Shown: positions 1 through 9,215, counted from the first letter of the stretch. The stretch: 64,000 nt of DNA from UBA6115 sp050952935 (GCA_050952935.1 JBMNLS010000001.1:1364001-1428000), one strand, 5' to 3'. Notes: generated by a model not told the origin, from the sequence alone. Translations and numbers: made by a program.

Positions 1-452
1 GCGGGCAGGATGTGCAGTTTATGCGGGTGGATGCCGACATCAAGGGCCTGCAGGAAGACAGCGAGGAAGGGAAAGACCTGGATCAGGAGAAGCTGCAAAC
101 CCTGGTGCGTGAAGTGCTGTCCCAGCCTGATATGGAGGTGAAGCTGGAATCCCTCAGCGACCGGGATCTTCCCGGCATCCTGACGGAGGATGAGCAGCTG
201 AGGCGCTATAAGGACATGAGCCGCATTTATGGCCAGCCCCAGGCCTTCCCGGAGCGCTACACGCTGGTGCTGAACCGGGGCAACAAGTCTGTTCAGGCCA
301 TCGCGGAGATGGAGGCGGGGGAAAAGCAAAGCCTGCTCATTCAGCAGATCTTTGACCTGGCCCGGCTGTCCTCCCGTCCCCTGGAAGGAGAAGAGCTGAA
401 AGCCTTTATGGACCGGAGCAACAAGCTGATAGGGCTTCTGGCGCAGGAGTGA
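1..452 (+). CDS. htpG: Molecular chaperone HtpG (Hsp90), C-terminal part, cut by the window edge
   Basis: The frame is already open at the left edge and ends with TGA at 450-452, so only about the last 150 residues are present. The visible protein starts near QFMRVDAD and carries the C-terminal dimerisation region of bacterial Hsp90, including the run RRYKDMSRIYG and the segment FPERYTLVLNRGNKSVQ, both typical of HtpG ends. HtpG is an ATP-dependent cytosolic chaperone. The ATPase and middle domains lie outside the window. A strong terminator follows at once, so this is the end of its transcription unit. Assignment rests on the C-terminal domain alone but the match to the family pattern is good. 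Confidence 0.85.
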   Translation, partial: GQDVQFMRVDADIKGLQEDSEEGKDLDQEKLQTLVREVLSQPDMEVKLESLSDRDLPGILTEDEQLRRYKDMSRIYGQPQAFPERYTLVLNRGNKSVQAIAEMEAGEKQSLLIQQIFDLARLSSRPLEGEELKAFMDRSNKLIGLLAQE

Positions 453-465
453 TTTACAGAAAAGA

Positions 466-500
466 GGGTCGCCGTGAAAATGCGGCGACCCGTCTTTTTT
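466..500 (+). terminator. Rho-independent terminator of htpG
   Basis: A 9-bp perfect stem (GGGTCGCCG at 466-474 and CGGCGACCC at 483-491) with an 8-nt loop is followed by GTCTTTTTT. It starts 13 bases after the htpG stop codon. Confidence 0.9.
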
Positions 501-564
501 ATAATCAGTCGATAATGTGTGTGAATCGATTTATTAAGAAGTGTGAAATTCATTACATGGACAC

Positions 565-586
565 CGGCTCTGCGAAAGCAGAGCCG
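565..586. repeat. Perfect hairpin with GAAA tetraloop
   Basis: CGGCTCTGC at 565-573 pairs with GCAGAGCCG at 578-586 around a GAAA loop. No T-run follows on either strand, so it is not a classical terminator. It lies between the convergent htpG and DUF4393 genes and may act as a weak shared terminator or an mRNA-end structure. Confidence 0.5.
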
Positions 587-660
587 TTATCAATTGCAAA
601 AGAGGGCTAAGCAGAGTTTTAAGTTGGTTAAAAAACCAGAAAGCAGACCATTAATCCTCA

Positions 661-1515
661 TTATTCTGTTTTATTAGTGTCAGAATCATCTACTGGTGCC
701 TTTTTATTAATACCCTCCAAATCATCTGGCAAGCAAGTCTCACAGAACATCCGTCCCAGTTCAGTTATCTCGAGCATACCTTTCTCTAGAACGGCTTGTG
801 CTCGGTCAGGATGGTTTTCCTCAAGTCTGTCCGGTAGATTAGAATACGCAAGAAACTCTGGTAGATGCTCAAATGGTTTATAAAGATCTTCCAACTTATA
901 GTATCTATCATAAGTTAAGGTTATAAGCCCATGTCGTTCAAGCGAGATTAAAGACAGCGCACATTGCTTACGATTTACTTCAGGCATAATCAGGCACACA
1001 TTTTTGAGTAGTGTAGCTCCACGACCAGGGGAATTCAGATATTCCATATTAATGTTGACAACTGGAGTGACCTTCTCATTTGAAATCGCGCTCAGCACAA
1101 GTGCATCTTGCCTGGACATGTTTCGGATAATTGAAGCAAATGAAGGATGAGTTAATTGACTGCGATCCGCGTCCACGGAAGATGTAATCAACTCTGTAAA
1201 CATTGCGCGCAGAACATGATTTTCCAAACAAATTCTCGATTCTTCTAAAGCAGCTAACACGGTCTGCGTATCAGGATCTACTCTGCGCTCATCCGGAATC
1301 CTCTTGAGATTAGCTTCTAGTTCTTTCTCATATGCTGCGAGTTCCATTTTGTACTTCATTTGGCGTTTGCTATCAAGAAAGTTCAAGTGCCCAAAAATCA
1401 GGTTAAAGAGACTTGCTATTGTTTTTCCTATTACATCAGCAGGAGGAGATACAATTTTGTCGATTGCCTTATTGACACTTTCAGGGATTCTTATTTCAGT
1501 CTTAATTTCTGACAT
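661..1515 (-). CDS. Abi-alpha (DUF4393) family protein, putative phage-defence protein
   Basis: A 284-residue protein. I chose the start MSEIKTEIRIP at 1515 because a TGGAGG Shine-Dalgarno lies 7 bases upstream; a longer frame to 1539 has none. The N-terminal third (PESVNKAIDKIVSPPADVIGKTIASLFNLIFGHL, read in pieces) is an amphipathic or hydrophobic stretch followed by a charged coiled-coil-like segment, the usual layout of the DUF4393 / 'abortive infection alpha' family. The C-terminal half is mixed alpha/beta with no motif I recognise. Members of this family are linked to abortive phage infection, but the mechanism is not well known. The gene stands alone, is AT-richer than htpG, and is next to an IS4 transposase, which fits a mobile defence gene. 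No signal peptide is evident. Confidence 0.65.
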   Translation of the reverse strand: MSEIKTEIRIPESVNKAIDKIVSPPADVIGKTIASLFNLIFGHLNFLDSKRQMKYKMELAAYEKELEANLKRIPDERRVDPDTQTVLAALEESRICLENHVLRAMFTELITSSVDADRSQLTHPSFASIIRNMSRQDALVLSAISNEKVTPVVNINMEYLNSPGRGATLLKNVCLIMPEVNRKQCALSLISLERHGLITLTYDRYYKLEDLYKPFEHLPEFLAYSNLPDRLEENHPDRAQAVLEKGMLEITELGRMFCETCLPDDLEGINKKAPVDDSDTNKTE

Positions 1516-1811
1516 CTTTGGCCTCCATAAACATAGCATCGTGATTGTCTAATTGTTACCATTTACTATTAGTTTAACAGAATCGTTGTGTTGTGTATAG
1601 ATATATTACGACTTGAGTTTCCGTATTCTGATTATACTTTTTGATTGAGCTGCAGGTGATTCAGGGGTTTTGAGGAAGTCACTGTCAAATCATGTCTTTT
1701 TTGTCAATATTCTGGCATATTTATGACGGAAAATGAGGAACCTTTCCTGTTTTTCATAGTAGAATTGATTTGTAACAAAAACTCGACTAAACAAATCCAG
1801 GGAGGCTCCTC
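1516..1811. other. AT-rich intergenic region between the DUF4393 gene and the transposase
   Basis: No convincing gene. It must hold the promoter of the minus-strand DUF4393 gene and, if the insertion sequence is complete, its left end. I compared it by eye with the region after the transposase and found no clear terminal inverted repeat. Confidence 0.5.
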
Positions 1812-3065
1812 ATGCGTTATTCTACCACAGATACCTATCAACTCAAAAGGGAAATCATCACCTTCGCCAGGCGTCTGAGTGAAGGCCTCCCACGGGATTG
1901 GGAAAAGTTTACCGCTGATATGCTTTTCGGCATCCTCGCGTCCAGCAGCTGCATTCTTTCCCGCTTTGCCGATGTGCTCAAAGAAGATATCTTGAAAAAG
2001 AACACCGTTGAACGCTTGGCACGAAAGCTGTTAGAAGATATGCCCCCCGAACTCACCCATCATTACCTGTCCTTTGCCCGGAACATCGCGCAGGACACGG
2101 GGCCTGTCTTTGTGGATGATACGGACATCACCAAGCCCTATGGCAAAGCTTTTGAGGATATGGGAACGGTCAGAGATGGCTCTTCGGCAGATAAAAAGCT
2201 GAAGAATGGGTATTATGTGACTGAAATGACTGCCCTGAGCCATCGTACCCGTCAGCCTATCAGCCTCTATTCCCATATCCATTCCTCTCACTCAAAAAAC
2301 TATACCTCTGTCAACGACATCACCTTCCGGGCATTGAAAGAAGTTTTCCCTTATTTCCCCAAAGCAACCTATGTCTTTGACCGGGGTTATGATATGAACA
2401 AGCTATATCTTTTCATGTACGAGCATGAAAAGAGCTTCATCGTTCGTGTCACCAGCAACAGAAATCTGTTCTGTAAAAACAAGTGGTTCAAGTCGACCAC
2501 GCTCAGGGACAAATACAAAGGCAAGTTTAAGTGCCCGGTCTTATATGGCGGCAAAAAGACTGAATGCTGGGTCACCTGTGTCAATGTCAAGATCACCGCG
2601 AGCTGCAAATGGCTCAAGTTAGTATTGGTATATGGGCTGTCAGATACCCCCATGATGCTGTTGACCAACCGCCCGGTCAGAAACAGGGAGGACGCGCTGC
2701 AGGTTGTCCGGATGTATTTCATGCGGTGGCGGATAGAGGAACATTTCCGCTTCAAGAAGACGACCCTGGGGTTTGAGGATATGCGGGTGCGCAAGCTGAA
2801 GGCAATGAATCACTTGAGTCAGTTTGTGAGCATGGCCATTGGCTTTTTGTGCGCACAGGCAGACAAAAGAAACACCTCCAGGCTCAGGCGCGCCGTGACG
2901 CGCGAGGCAAATGGACAGAAGCAGGAGCACAAAATATCCTTTCTGCTTTATAGAATGGGGTTGGGTATCCAGCGCATTCTGGCCAGGGCACAAACAGGCA
3001 TCCGTGCCTGGTTCCGCATAGGCCGGCCCAAATACAGGCAGTTATCCTTCCCTTTGCTATGTTGA
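1812..3065 (+). CDS. IS4-family DDE transposase
   Basis: A full-length 417-residue transposase with an AGGGAGG ribosome site just before the ATG. The DDE catalytic triad is visible: the first Asp lies in VDDTDI (residues 101-106), the second in VFDRGYD (Asp190) and the Glu in YFMRWRIEEHFRFKK (302-316). That last segment matches the IS4 signature Y-(2)-R-(3)-E-(6)-K exactly (Y302, R305, E309, K316). No frameshift or internal stop is seen, so the enzyme should be active if expressed. It would cut and paste its own element. The element's ends were not found. Confidence 0.9.
   Translation: MRYSTTDTYQLKREIITFARRLSEGLPRDWEKFTADMLFGILASSSCILSRFADVLKEDILKKNTVERLARKLLEDMPPELTHHYLSFARNIAQDTGPVFVDDTDITKPYGKAFEDMGTVRDGSSADKKLKNGYYVTEMTALSHRTRQPISLYSHIHSSHSKNYTSVNDITFRALKEVFPYFPKATYVFDRGYDMNKLYLFMYEHEKSFIVRVTSNRNLFCKNKWFKSTTLRDKYKGKFKCPVLYGGKKTECWVTCVNVKITASCKWLKLVLVYGLSDTPMMLLTNRPVRNREDALQVVRMYFMRWRIEEHFRFKKTTLGFEDMRVRKLKAMNHLSQFVSMAIGFLCAQADKRNTSRLRRAVTREANGQKQEHKISFLLYRMGLGIQRILARAQTGIRAWFRIGRPKYRQLSFPLLC
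1812..3065 (+). mobile_element. IS4-family insertion sequence (ends undefined)
   Basis: Inferred from the intact IS4 transposase. The coordinates are those of the gene only. Real ends should lie in about 1650-1800 on the left and 3070-3150 on the right. Neither terminal inverted repeats nor a target-site duplication could be recognised by eye. Confidence 0.6.
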
Positions 3066-3851
3066 AATACAACAACTGAATAGGCGCGCGCAAGGGCTTG
3101 TTTACCTTCCCTTTTTTTGGAAAATTCGCTCTGTAAAATGAAATACCGCATCCTCTACCATGCAGAGGCTCAAGAATCTCTGCTCATTGCACCAGAAGAT
3201 TGCAAAATACGGAAACTCAAAATATTACGAAAGAAACAACCAGAAGGGGTGTCATTTTCAAATGAAGGTAATATATTCATGAGTGAAAATCCGAAATTTA
3301 AGAATTCAGATACCGAAGGTAGATACCAGCTTAATATTCTCTGAGGTAATCGAAGCGTTTTTCTGCGGCTACACATGAGATAGCTTTAGAATCCTATTTT
3401 CCCGCTGTCATCAAATAAAATTATAAGATCATATGTCTTGTACAGACAATATTTAGCTAATGCTCACTTGGAGCTCACATACAGTATAAAAGGTCAAACT
3501 TAGACCAAGCTTCAAAAATACTTAAATGAAGCTTAAATCGTCAGATTTGACCGATATACGCATTTGCGAATAAAGTAATTGAAGTTTGCAGCTTTACTCA
3601 GGTAAAAGGATTGGGCAAGCTATAATGATTCCTGCTGCAACGGATGCAGTTAGACACATAACAAAGAAGAGACCCCGATGGCTCGAAGACAGTGTAATTG
3701 TGAAAACATATTGGGAGAAATATTGACAATGTTATAAATTTTAAATAGTATGCCTGTAAAGGATGAAAAATGTACTTTGAGAAATAAAATCCCCAAATGA
3801 TGAAAGGAGAGTTGCGAACTCGAAAGCATCAAAGAAGGAGATTTTACGACA
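3066..3851. other. Long AT-rich intergenic region with no convincing gene
   Basis: About 790 bases between the transposase and the pyruvate kinase leader. It has stop codons in all frames. A 75-codon open frame at 3117-3344 lacks a ribosome site and looks unlike a known protein. A short inverted repeat CCTCT/AGAGG lies near 3153-3169. The stretch may contain the right end of the insertion sequence and decayed sequence. Confidence 0.5.
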
Positions 3852-3914
3852 ATGAATGAAAGTAAAGCACAAAGACCATTGGCAGAAAAAAGCGAAGCAA
3901 CATGTGGAAGCTGA
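3852..3914 (+). CDS. Possible 20-residue peptide upstream of pyruvate kinase
   Basis: An ATG at 3852 is preceded by AGAAGGAG at about 11 bases and opens a 20-codon frame, MNESKAQRPLAEKSEATCGS, ending in TGA. It is polar, has one Cys near the end and matches no family I recognise. It could be a leader peptide, a small secreted or modified peptide precursor, or chance. The good ribosome site is the only positive evidence. Confidence 0.25.
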   Translation: MNESKAQRPLAEKSEATCGS

Positions 3915-3991
3915 AAAAAACTTGACAGGCGTTGATTGTGGATAGGAAGCGGAAAGGCTTGAGTTTTATCAATTATTCAAGAGGGAATGAA

Positions 3992-5755
3992 ATGGTTAAC
4001 GAATTTATAAGAACAAAAATAGTTTGTACCATAGGTCCTGCATCTGAGGATAGGGAAACACTCGGCAAAATGATAGAAGAAGGTATGGACGTATGCAGGC
4101 TCAACTTTTCGCATGGGACACATGAAGAACACAAGAGGAGAATAGATACAATCAAAGAATTGAGAAGGCAAAAAGATGTGCCTATTGCTATACTTTTAGA
4201 TACAAGAGGCCCGGAAATCAGGACAGGGAATTTTGAAGAAAAAGACATCAGGCTTGAGGTGGGCAAAGACTTTACCATAACGATGGATGATATTATAGGA
4301 AACAAGGAAAGATGCACTGTAACTTACAAGAGACTTATAAAAGATATATCTATCGGAGACAGAATATTGATAGATGACGGTCTTATAGAGCTGTTAGTCA
4401 AAAAACTTACCGAAAAAGATATCATATGCGAAGTGATCAATTCAGGCTTTATTAATAACAGAAAAGGCGTTAATGTTCCCGGAGTAAGGACAAATTTGCC
4501 TGCTGTTACAGCCAAGGACGAAGGCGATATAATATTCGGTATAGAAAACGACATAGACTATATAGCAGCATCATTTGTAAGAAAAGCCAGTGACATAATT
4601 GAAATTAAAAAAATACTTGAGAATAATGGCGGCAAAAAGATCAAAATAATAGCAAAAATAGAAAATCAGGAAGGCATAGACAATATTTTGGAAATCCTTG
4701 ACGTTTCCGATGGTATCATGATAGCCAGGGGAGACCTCGGTGTGGAAGTGCCTACGGAACGGATGCCTATGTTACAAAAAGAACTTATTAATGTTTGCAA
4801 CAGGATTTCCAAGCCTGTGATCGTAGCTACACAGATGCTGGATTCCATGATAAGAAATCCCAGACCTACAAGAGCGGAAGTTACAGATGTTGCAAACGCA
4901 ATATTAGATGGTACGGATGCGATCATGCTTTCAGGAGAGACCGCTGCAGGGAAATATCCCGTACAAGCGGTGGAAACGATGAATAGAATCGCATACGCGA
5001 CAGAGAGCACAATCGATTTTGATGGCAACTTTCATAGCAAGAAACATAATAAAGAATTGACAATAACCAATGCAATTTCGCACGCTACTTGTATTACAGC
5101 ATCGGATTTGAAAGCGAAGGCTATCGTTACAGCAACAGCAGGCGGATATACTGCGCGCATGGTATCATCTTACAGACCTAAATCTCCTATCATTGCATCA
5201 ACAAGTAACGATAGGACTTATACGCAGATGAATCTACTATGGGGAGTAATACCAATTAAAGGTCCTGAAGTAACCGATACCGAAGAATTGCTTCGAAGCG
5301 CTGTGGATGAAGCAATATTGCAAGGACATATCAATGAGGGAGACCTGGTAGTCATAACAGCGGGAGTTCCTGTAGGAAAAGCCGGCAACACAAACTTAAT
5401 AAGAGTTCACATCGCCATGAAGATCATTGTTCAAGGCATTGGCGTGGGGAACAGCAAATTTTCCGGAAAGGCACAAATAGTAGACACCACAGCGTCACCT
5501 CAAATGTTCCAGGAAGGCAATGTGCTCGTAGCTTCAACCGCGAATAAAGATGTGATGGGAATGGTGGAAAAAGCCTCTGCTATCGTTATTGAATCGGGCG
5601 AAATAACATCAGACGCCGCTGCAGTCGGATTGCACTTAGGCATTCCTGTCATTGTGGCTGCAAAAGATGCTACAAAACTAATAAAAGGCGGAGAAATAGT
5701 GACGGTTGATGCGGAGTTCGGCAGGGTATATTCCGGCGAAATAAAAATGCTATAA
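3992..5755 (+). CDS. pyk: Pyruvate kinase, long form with C-terminal PEP-utiliser-like domain
   Basis: Catalyses phosphoenolpyruvate + ADP to pyruvate + ATP, the last step of glycolysis, in the cytosol. I start at MVNEFIRTKIVCTIGPAS (3992, AGAGGGA upstream) rather than an in-frame TTG at 3932. The 587-residue length fits the Bacillus/Clostridium form. Visible signatures are TKIVCTIGPAS at the N-terminus, LNFSHG, DTRGPEIRTG, the active-site segment IIAKIENQEG, MIARGDLGVEVP and ATQMLDSM. The C-terminal 110 residues form the extra PEP-utiliser-like domain, but the usual TSHAA is TSDAA here (His to Asp). Codon use is rich in ATA and AGA, unlike the cell-wall genes downstream, which suggests transfer from a low-GC relative. 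Its end overlaps the convergent c-di-GMP gene by 6 bases. Confidence 0.95.
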   Translation: MVNEFIRTKIVCTIGPASEDRETLGKMIEEGMDVCRLNFSHGTHEEHKRRIDTIKELRRQKDVPIAILLDTRGPEIRTGNFEEKDIRLEVGKDFTITMDDIIGNKERCTVTYKRLIKDISIGDRILIDDGLIELLVKKLTEKDIICEVINSGFINNRKGVNVPGVRTNLPAVTAKDEGDIIFGIENDIDYIAASFVRKASDIIEIKKILENNGGKKIKIIAKIENQEGIDNILEILDVSDGIMIARGDLGVEVPTERMPMLQKELINVCNRISKPVIVATQMLDSMIRNPRPTRAEVTDVANAILDGTDAIMLSGETAAGKYPVQAVETMNRIAYATESTIDFDGNFHSKKHNKELTITNAISHATCITASDLKAKAIVTATAGGYTARMVSSYRPKSPIIASTSNDRTYTQMNLLWGVIPIKGPEVTDTEELLRSAVDEAILQGHINEGDLVVITAGVPVGKAGNTNLIRVHIAMKIIVQGIGVGNSKFSGKAQIVDTTASPQMFQEGNVLVASTANKDVMGMVEKASAIVIESGEITSDAAAVGLHLGIPVIVAAKDATKLIKGGEIVTVDAEFGRVYSGEIKML

Positions 5756-8700
5756 ACTTTCCTGAATTGGGGGTGCTGTCAGAGATTCTTTTTTGAGGAA
5801 TTCTTCCAGCGCTTCCGGCGACAGGGGCTTCGAATAATAGTACCCCTGTATTTCACCGCAATAAATGCTTCTTAGAAAATCCGCCTGCTCCTTTGTTTCC
5901 ACGCCTTCTGCCGTAATGTCCGCGCTGAAGGCTTTAGCCAATAAAATAATGGTATTCGTTATGGGGGCTTTTTTATTTTTCAAATCGATATAGTCGATGA
6001 TTTCTTTGTCTATTTTGATTCTGTCAAAAGGCACCAGCTTCAACCGGTTTAATGATGAGTATCCTTTGCCAAAATCATCTATGGTAATCCTTACCCCCAA
6101 CTCCTTCAGTTTGTACAGTTTATTAAGTACATCCTCAGGGTTTTTAGAGAATAGGCTTTCCGTAATTTCCAGCTCAATATATTTCGGGTTTACCTCACTT
6201 TTTTTTATGATTTTCGTAAAATCAGGAATAAAACCTTCTCCCTGAAATTGTACAACCGACAGGTTCACTGAAACACGAAGAGGCGGAAATCCCTTTGCAA
6301 TCAGCCTGTTATGCTCTTGAAGCGCTTGTTCCAGTACCCAGAGCCCCACATCATAGATCAACCCCGTTTGCTCAAGGATGGGGATAAACCTATCCGGCGG
6401 TATCCTTTTTTTGTCATCATAATTCCATCTGAGCAAGGCTTCAATGCCGACGGTTTTTTCCGTGCTGCAACTGATCTGTGGCTGAAATTCCAAGGAAAAC
6501 TCTTCATTCTGCAATGCATGGAAAAGCCTGTTCGTGAGCAAAGTGTTTTCCTCGGTACGGTTTTTTAGCTGCTCCGAACAGAAAACGATCTTATTGTCAG
6601 AAGATCTCGCTTCATATGCTGCTAAATCGGCATTTTTCAAAAGAGTTTCCACATCTCTTCCGTCATCCGGATACACGGATATACCCACATTGACAATAAC
6701 AAATAATGCTTCAATTCCTTCCGACGGCAGGATAGGGTTAGAAAAAGCGTCAACTATTTTGTTCGCGCACTCCTCTATCTGCTCGGCAGTTTCAGCAACA
6801 GGCATAACAACAATAAATTTCCCTTCACCAACCCTTGACAGATCGCACCCATCCTTCATCAGGTTTTTAAGAATGGATGCCGATTTTGTCACTATCCGCT
6901 CTCCTATGCTGTGCCCGAAGGTATCGTTAATCATTCTTAGATTATCCAGCTCAACATCAAAAATCACCAGTTTTTCTTGTTCTTCTCTGTGATATATCAT
7001 TTCCTCCAGGGATTTTTTAAGCATATTCCTGTTCGCTAATTTTGTGGATTCATCAAAATAAGCGAAATTATACAGCATTTCTTCGTATAAGGTCTTTTTC
7101 CTGGCATCTCCCATGATATTTGCTATAATTTTTAAAAAGCTCAATCGGTTTTCCGTAAGATTGATATCAATACGCCTTTTATATTCAATGACAAATACTC
7201 CTCTTACTTCATTATCAATTGTTATCGGCATTGCAAAAAAAGATTTTATTCCCCTTAAGATGAAATAATCCTTATGCTTCTCAGCTACTTCAAAGGTAAT
7301 ATTTGTGGTATCTTCACACATTATGATTGTTTTTTGCTCCATCAGCGACATAAACACAGGTGAAGCTGTTAAATTAAACTTCATTCCCGGGTTATAGGAA
7401 AATGACTCAATCTCATTATCTTCAACATACATATTAAGAATTGTTGCATCTTTGTAATCCTTATCTAATTCGACAAAGAATGCCTGATCAAATTTAAGTA
7501 TTTCGTTAGCCATTTTAAACATCTCATCGATTTTGTCTTTGGCATTCTCGTTATTAATTGAAATAAAACTGGTTGAAATCCTTTCAAGCGTTTCCTGCTC
7601 TTTTGAAAATCTTTGATATCCTTTCAGCTTTGAAGCGTATTCATCCGTCAGATACCGCACAGCAACAGAAGAAAGCACAATAATGAATATTCTGGTTGCA
7701 TATTCGTTTCCATCGATGATGACCGAGACTTTCGGATCATATATCCAGAAAAAGATTTGAACGATTATGCTTACCGCAACAAAGATATAGGCGTGAATTT
7801 TACTGTCAAGAACGATGGTGAACAGCAAAAACAATATGTATATTGCCCATACTGTTATTCCTCCAGTCTGAGCTTTTTTTATCATAAGATACAACATGCC
7901 TAATATGGCTAATATCAGGAAGAGGGTATTTTGAATAGTTTTCTTTTTAATGATGGATGGAACTAATCTTATTAATACTCCCGTTACCAAAAAGCTCGCA
8001 GCGAGCAAAAGCTCATATTCTAACGCTCTTTTCATGCCATAATACCCTATTAAAAAGGATAGCGCTCCACCTAAGGTAAATATGGCTGCCATCGTTTCAA
8101 ACAAACGCAATCTGGTTTCGTTTGCGGATTGATTGGATTCTTGAATTATGGGTATTTCCTTTTTTCTTTCGAGAAGCAATCCGAATTTTCTCGATGCAAA
8201 AAACAATGTTGTTATGGGAACCATCAAAAACACAATGGTCAATTTGGGGAAAAATTCTATTCCAAGGAGCACAGGAACAGTTTCTGTTGCTATTCCTAAG
8301 AATAAGGGAAACAGAATGGATATCAAGAAATATGTTGCCTGCCGTTTTAGGCGAGTTTGGGGTTCAATTTTTATCCACCAGCGAATAAGCAATGTAAGAC
8401 TCGCAATCACAAATACAGCGTAATATGCGATAAACCAGATTTCCCATATGTCGATGGGAACTTTGTTTGCCCAACCGAAATCGGTCCACACCATTTTGTA
8501 TTGTTCTTCTGCATGATATCCATAGGGCCCAAACAGAAAAACATTGATTAAAGCGGGTATATAAATCAAAGCGTACAAAACTCGCTTGTTTAATCGAATT
8601 TTTGTTTTTGTCAGAATCAGTATAAAGTGGAAAAAAAGGCTGTAAAAAACGCCCCAACCTAAAGCGGAGAAAGATGCCAAAAAAGCACTCACTTCCGCTG

Positions 8701-8878
8701 TGGGTGCTGAGATTGAAATAGAAAATGATAACGCCCAAATCGCCATTGAACTGGTTGTAATTACATATAGCCTGTTAACATGACTTTTTACGTTAATAGT
8801 TATCATGTATGCACCAAAAACCATATAAAAACAACCGCAAAGATAATATATTATTGATAGAACAAGGTCATATTTCAT
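5750..8878 (-). CDS. Membrane GAF-GGDEF-EAL protein, probable c-di-GMP phosphodiesterase with degenerate GGDEF
   Basis: A 1042-residue protein. Residues 1-230 form about seven membrane segments resembling the 7TM sensor region found before some histidine kinases. A second membrane block spans about 260-410. A GAF-like sensor follows at about 430-590, then GGDEF at 605-765 and EAL at 780-1030. The GGDEF active site reads GEGKF (684-688) and the metal-site DxD is ExD, so cyclase activity is probably lost and the domain may only bind GTP. The EAL domain looks intact: EALLRW (813-818), EITESLF, DDFGKGYSSL (934-943) and AEGVET. It should therefore hydrolyse c-di-GMP in response to a membrane or GAF signal. 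No c-di-GMP effector lies nearby. It is AT-rich like its neighbour pyk. Confidence 0.88.
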   Translation of the reverse strand: MKYDLVLSIIYYLCGCFYMVFGAYMITINVKSHVNRLYVITTSSMAIWALSFSISISAPTAEVSAFLASFSALGWGVFYSLFFHFILILTKTKIRLNKRVLYALIYIPALINVFLFGPYGYHAEEQYKMVWTDFGWANKVPIDIWEIWFIAYYAVFVIASLTLLIRWWIKIEPQTRLKRQATYFLISILFPLFLGIATETVPVLLGIEFFPKLTIVFLMVPITTLFFASRKFGLLLERKKEIPIIQESNQSANETRLRLFETMAAIFTLGGALSFLIGYYGMKRALEYELLLAASFLVTGVLIRLVPSIIKKKTIQNTLFLILAILGMLYLMIKKAQTGGITVWAIYILFLLFTIVLDSKIHAYIFVAVSIIVQIFFWIYDPKVSVIIDGNEYATRIFIIVLSSVAVRYLTDEYASKLKGYQRFSKEQETLERISTSFISINNENAKDKIDEMFKMANEILKFDQAFFVELDKDYKDATILNMYVEDNEIESFSYNPGMKFNLTASPVFMSLMEQKTIIMCEDTTNITFEVAEKHKDYFILRGIKSFFAMPITIDNEVRGVFVIEYKRRIDINLTENRLSFLKIIANIMGDARKKTLYEEMLYNFAYFDESTKLANRNMLKKSLEEMIYHREEQEKLVIFDVELDNLRMINDTFGHSIGERIVTKSASILKNLMKDGCDLSRVGEGKFIVVMPVAETAEQIEECANKIVDAFSNPILPSEGIEALFVIVNVGISVYPDDGRDVETLLKNADLAAYEARSSDNKIVFCSEQLKNRTEENTLLTNRLFHALQNEEFSLEFQPQISCSTEKTVGIEALLRWNYDDKKRIPPDRFIPILEQTGLIYDVGLWVLEQALQEHNRLIAKGFPPLRVSVNLSVVQFQGEGFIPDFTKIIKKSEVNPKYIELEITESLFSKNPEDVLNKLYKLKELGVRITIDDFGKGYSSLNRLKLVPFDRIKIDKEIIDYIDLKNKKAPITNTIILLAKAFSADITAEGVETKEQADFLRSIYCGEIQGYYYSKPLSPEALEEFLKKESLTAPPIQESL

Positions 8879-9215
8879 AATTCTTTCACTTCTTTAAGCG
8901 AGGATTTCAAACCTCTGTTATTGTAAGTTTCCCTCCGCTTTCAGGCAAGTCCTCCGTTGTTTCTTGTGTTTTGAGAGGTCCCGCCTGCACTCTAACACAG
9001 CCATTTAATTTTATCAATGTTTTTCCTTGATTTTTTGGCATACGTCCTACAATGATGCGGACTAAGAATGATTTGATAATACATTCTCAAATCATTAAAA
9101 AGTGAATAGTCAGTCTTACCTTAGCGCTTGGCCTTGCGTAATGCGTCATTCACAGAGTTGTGTGAAACTCAGACTATGTGAAATGACAGCGCAGCACGGA
9201 TGCTGGCCTTTGCAC
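8879..9215. promoter_or_regulatory. Divergent intergenic region with inverted repeats
   Basis: This stretch separates the minus-strand c-di-GMP gene from phnXW. It contains a perfect 10-bp inverted repeat, AATGATTTGA at 9067-9076 and TCAAATCATT at 9087-9096, and a looser dyad around TCATTCACA and TGTGAAATGA (about 9146-9187). Either could be an operator or an RNA structure. It should also hold the promoter of the c-di-GMP gene, which I cannot place confidently. Confidence 0.4.

Noticed and set aside
3117..3344. 75-codon open frame after the transposase
   Set aside because: No ribosome site, no family pattern and it lies in a region with scattered stops; best left as intergenic.
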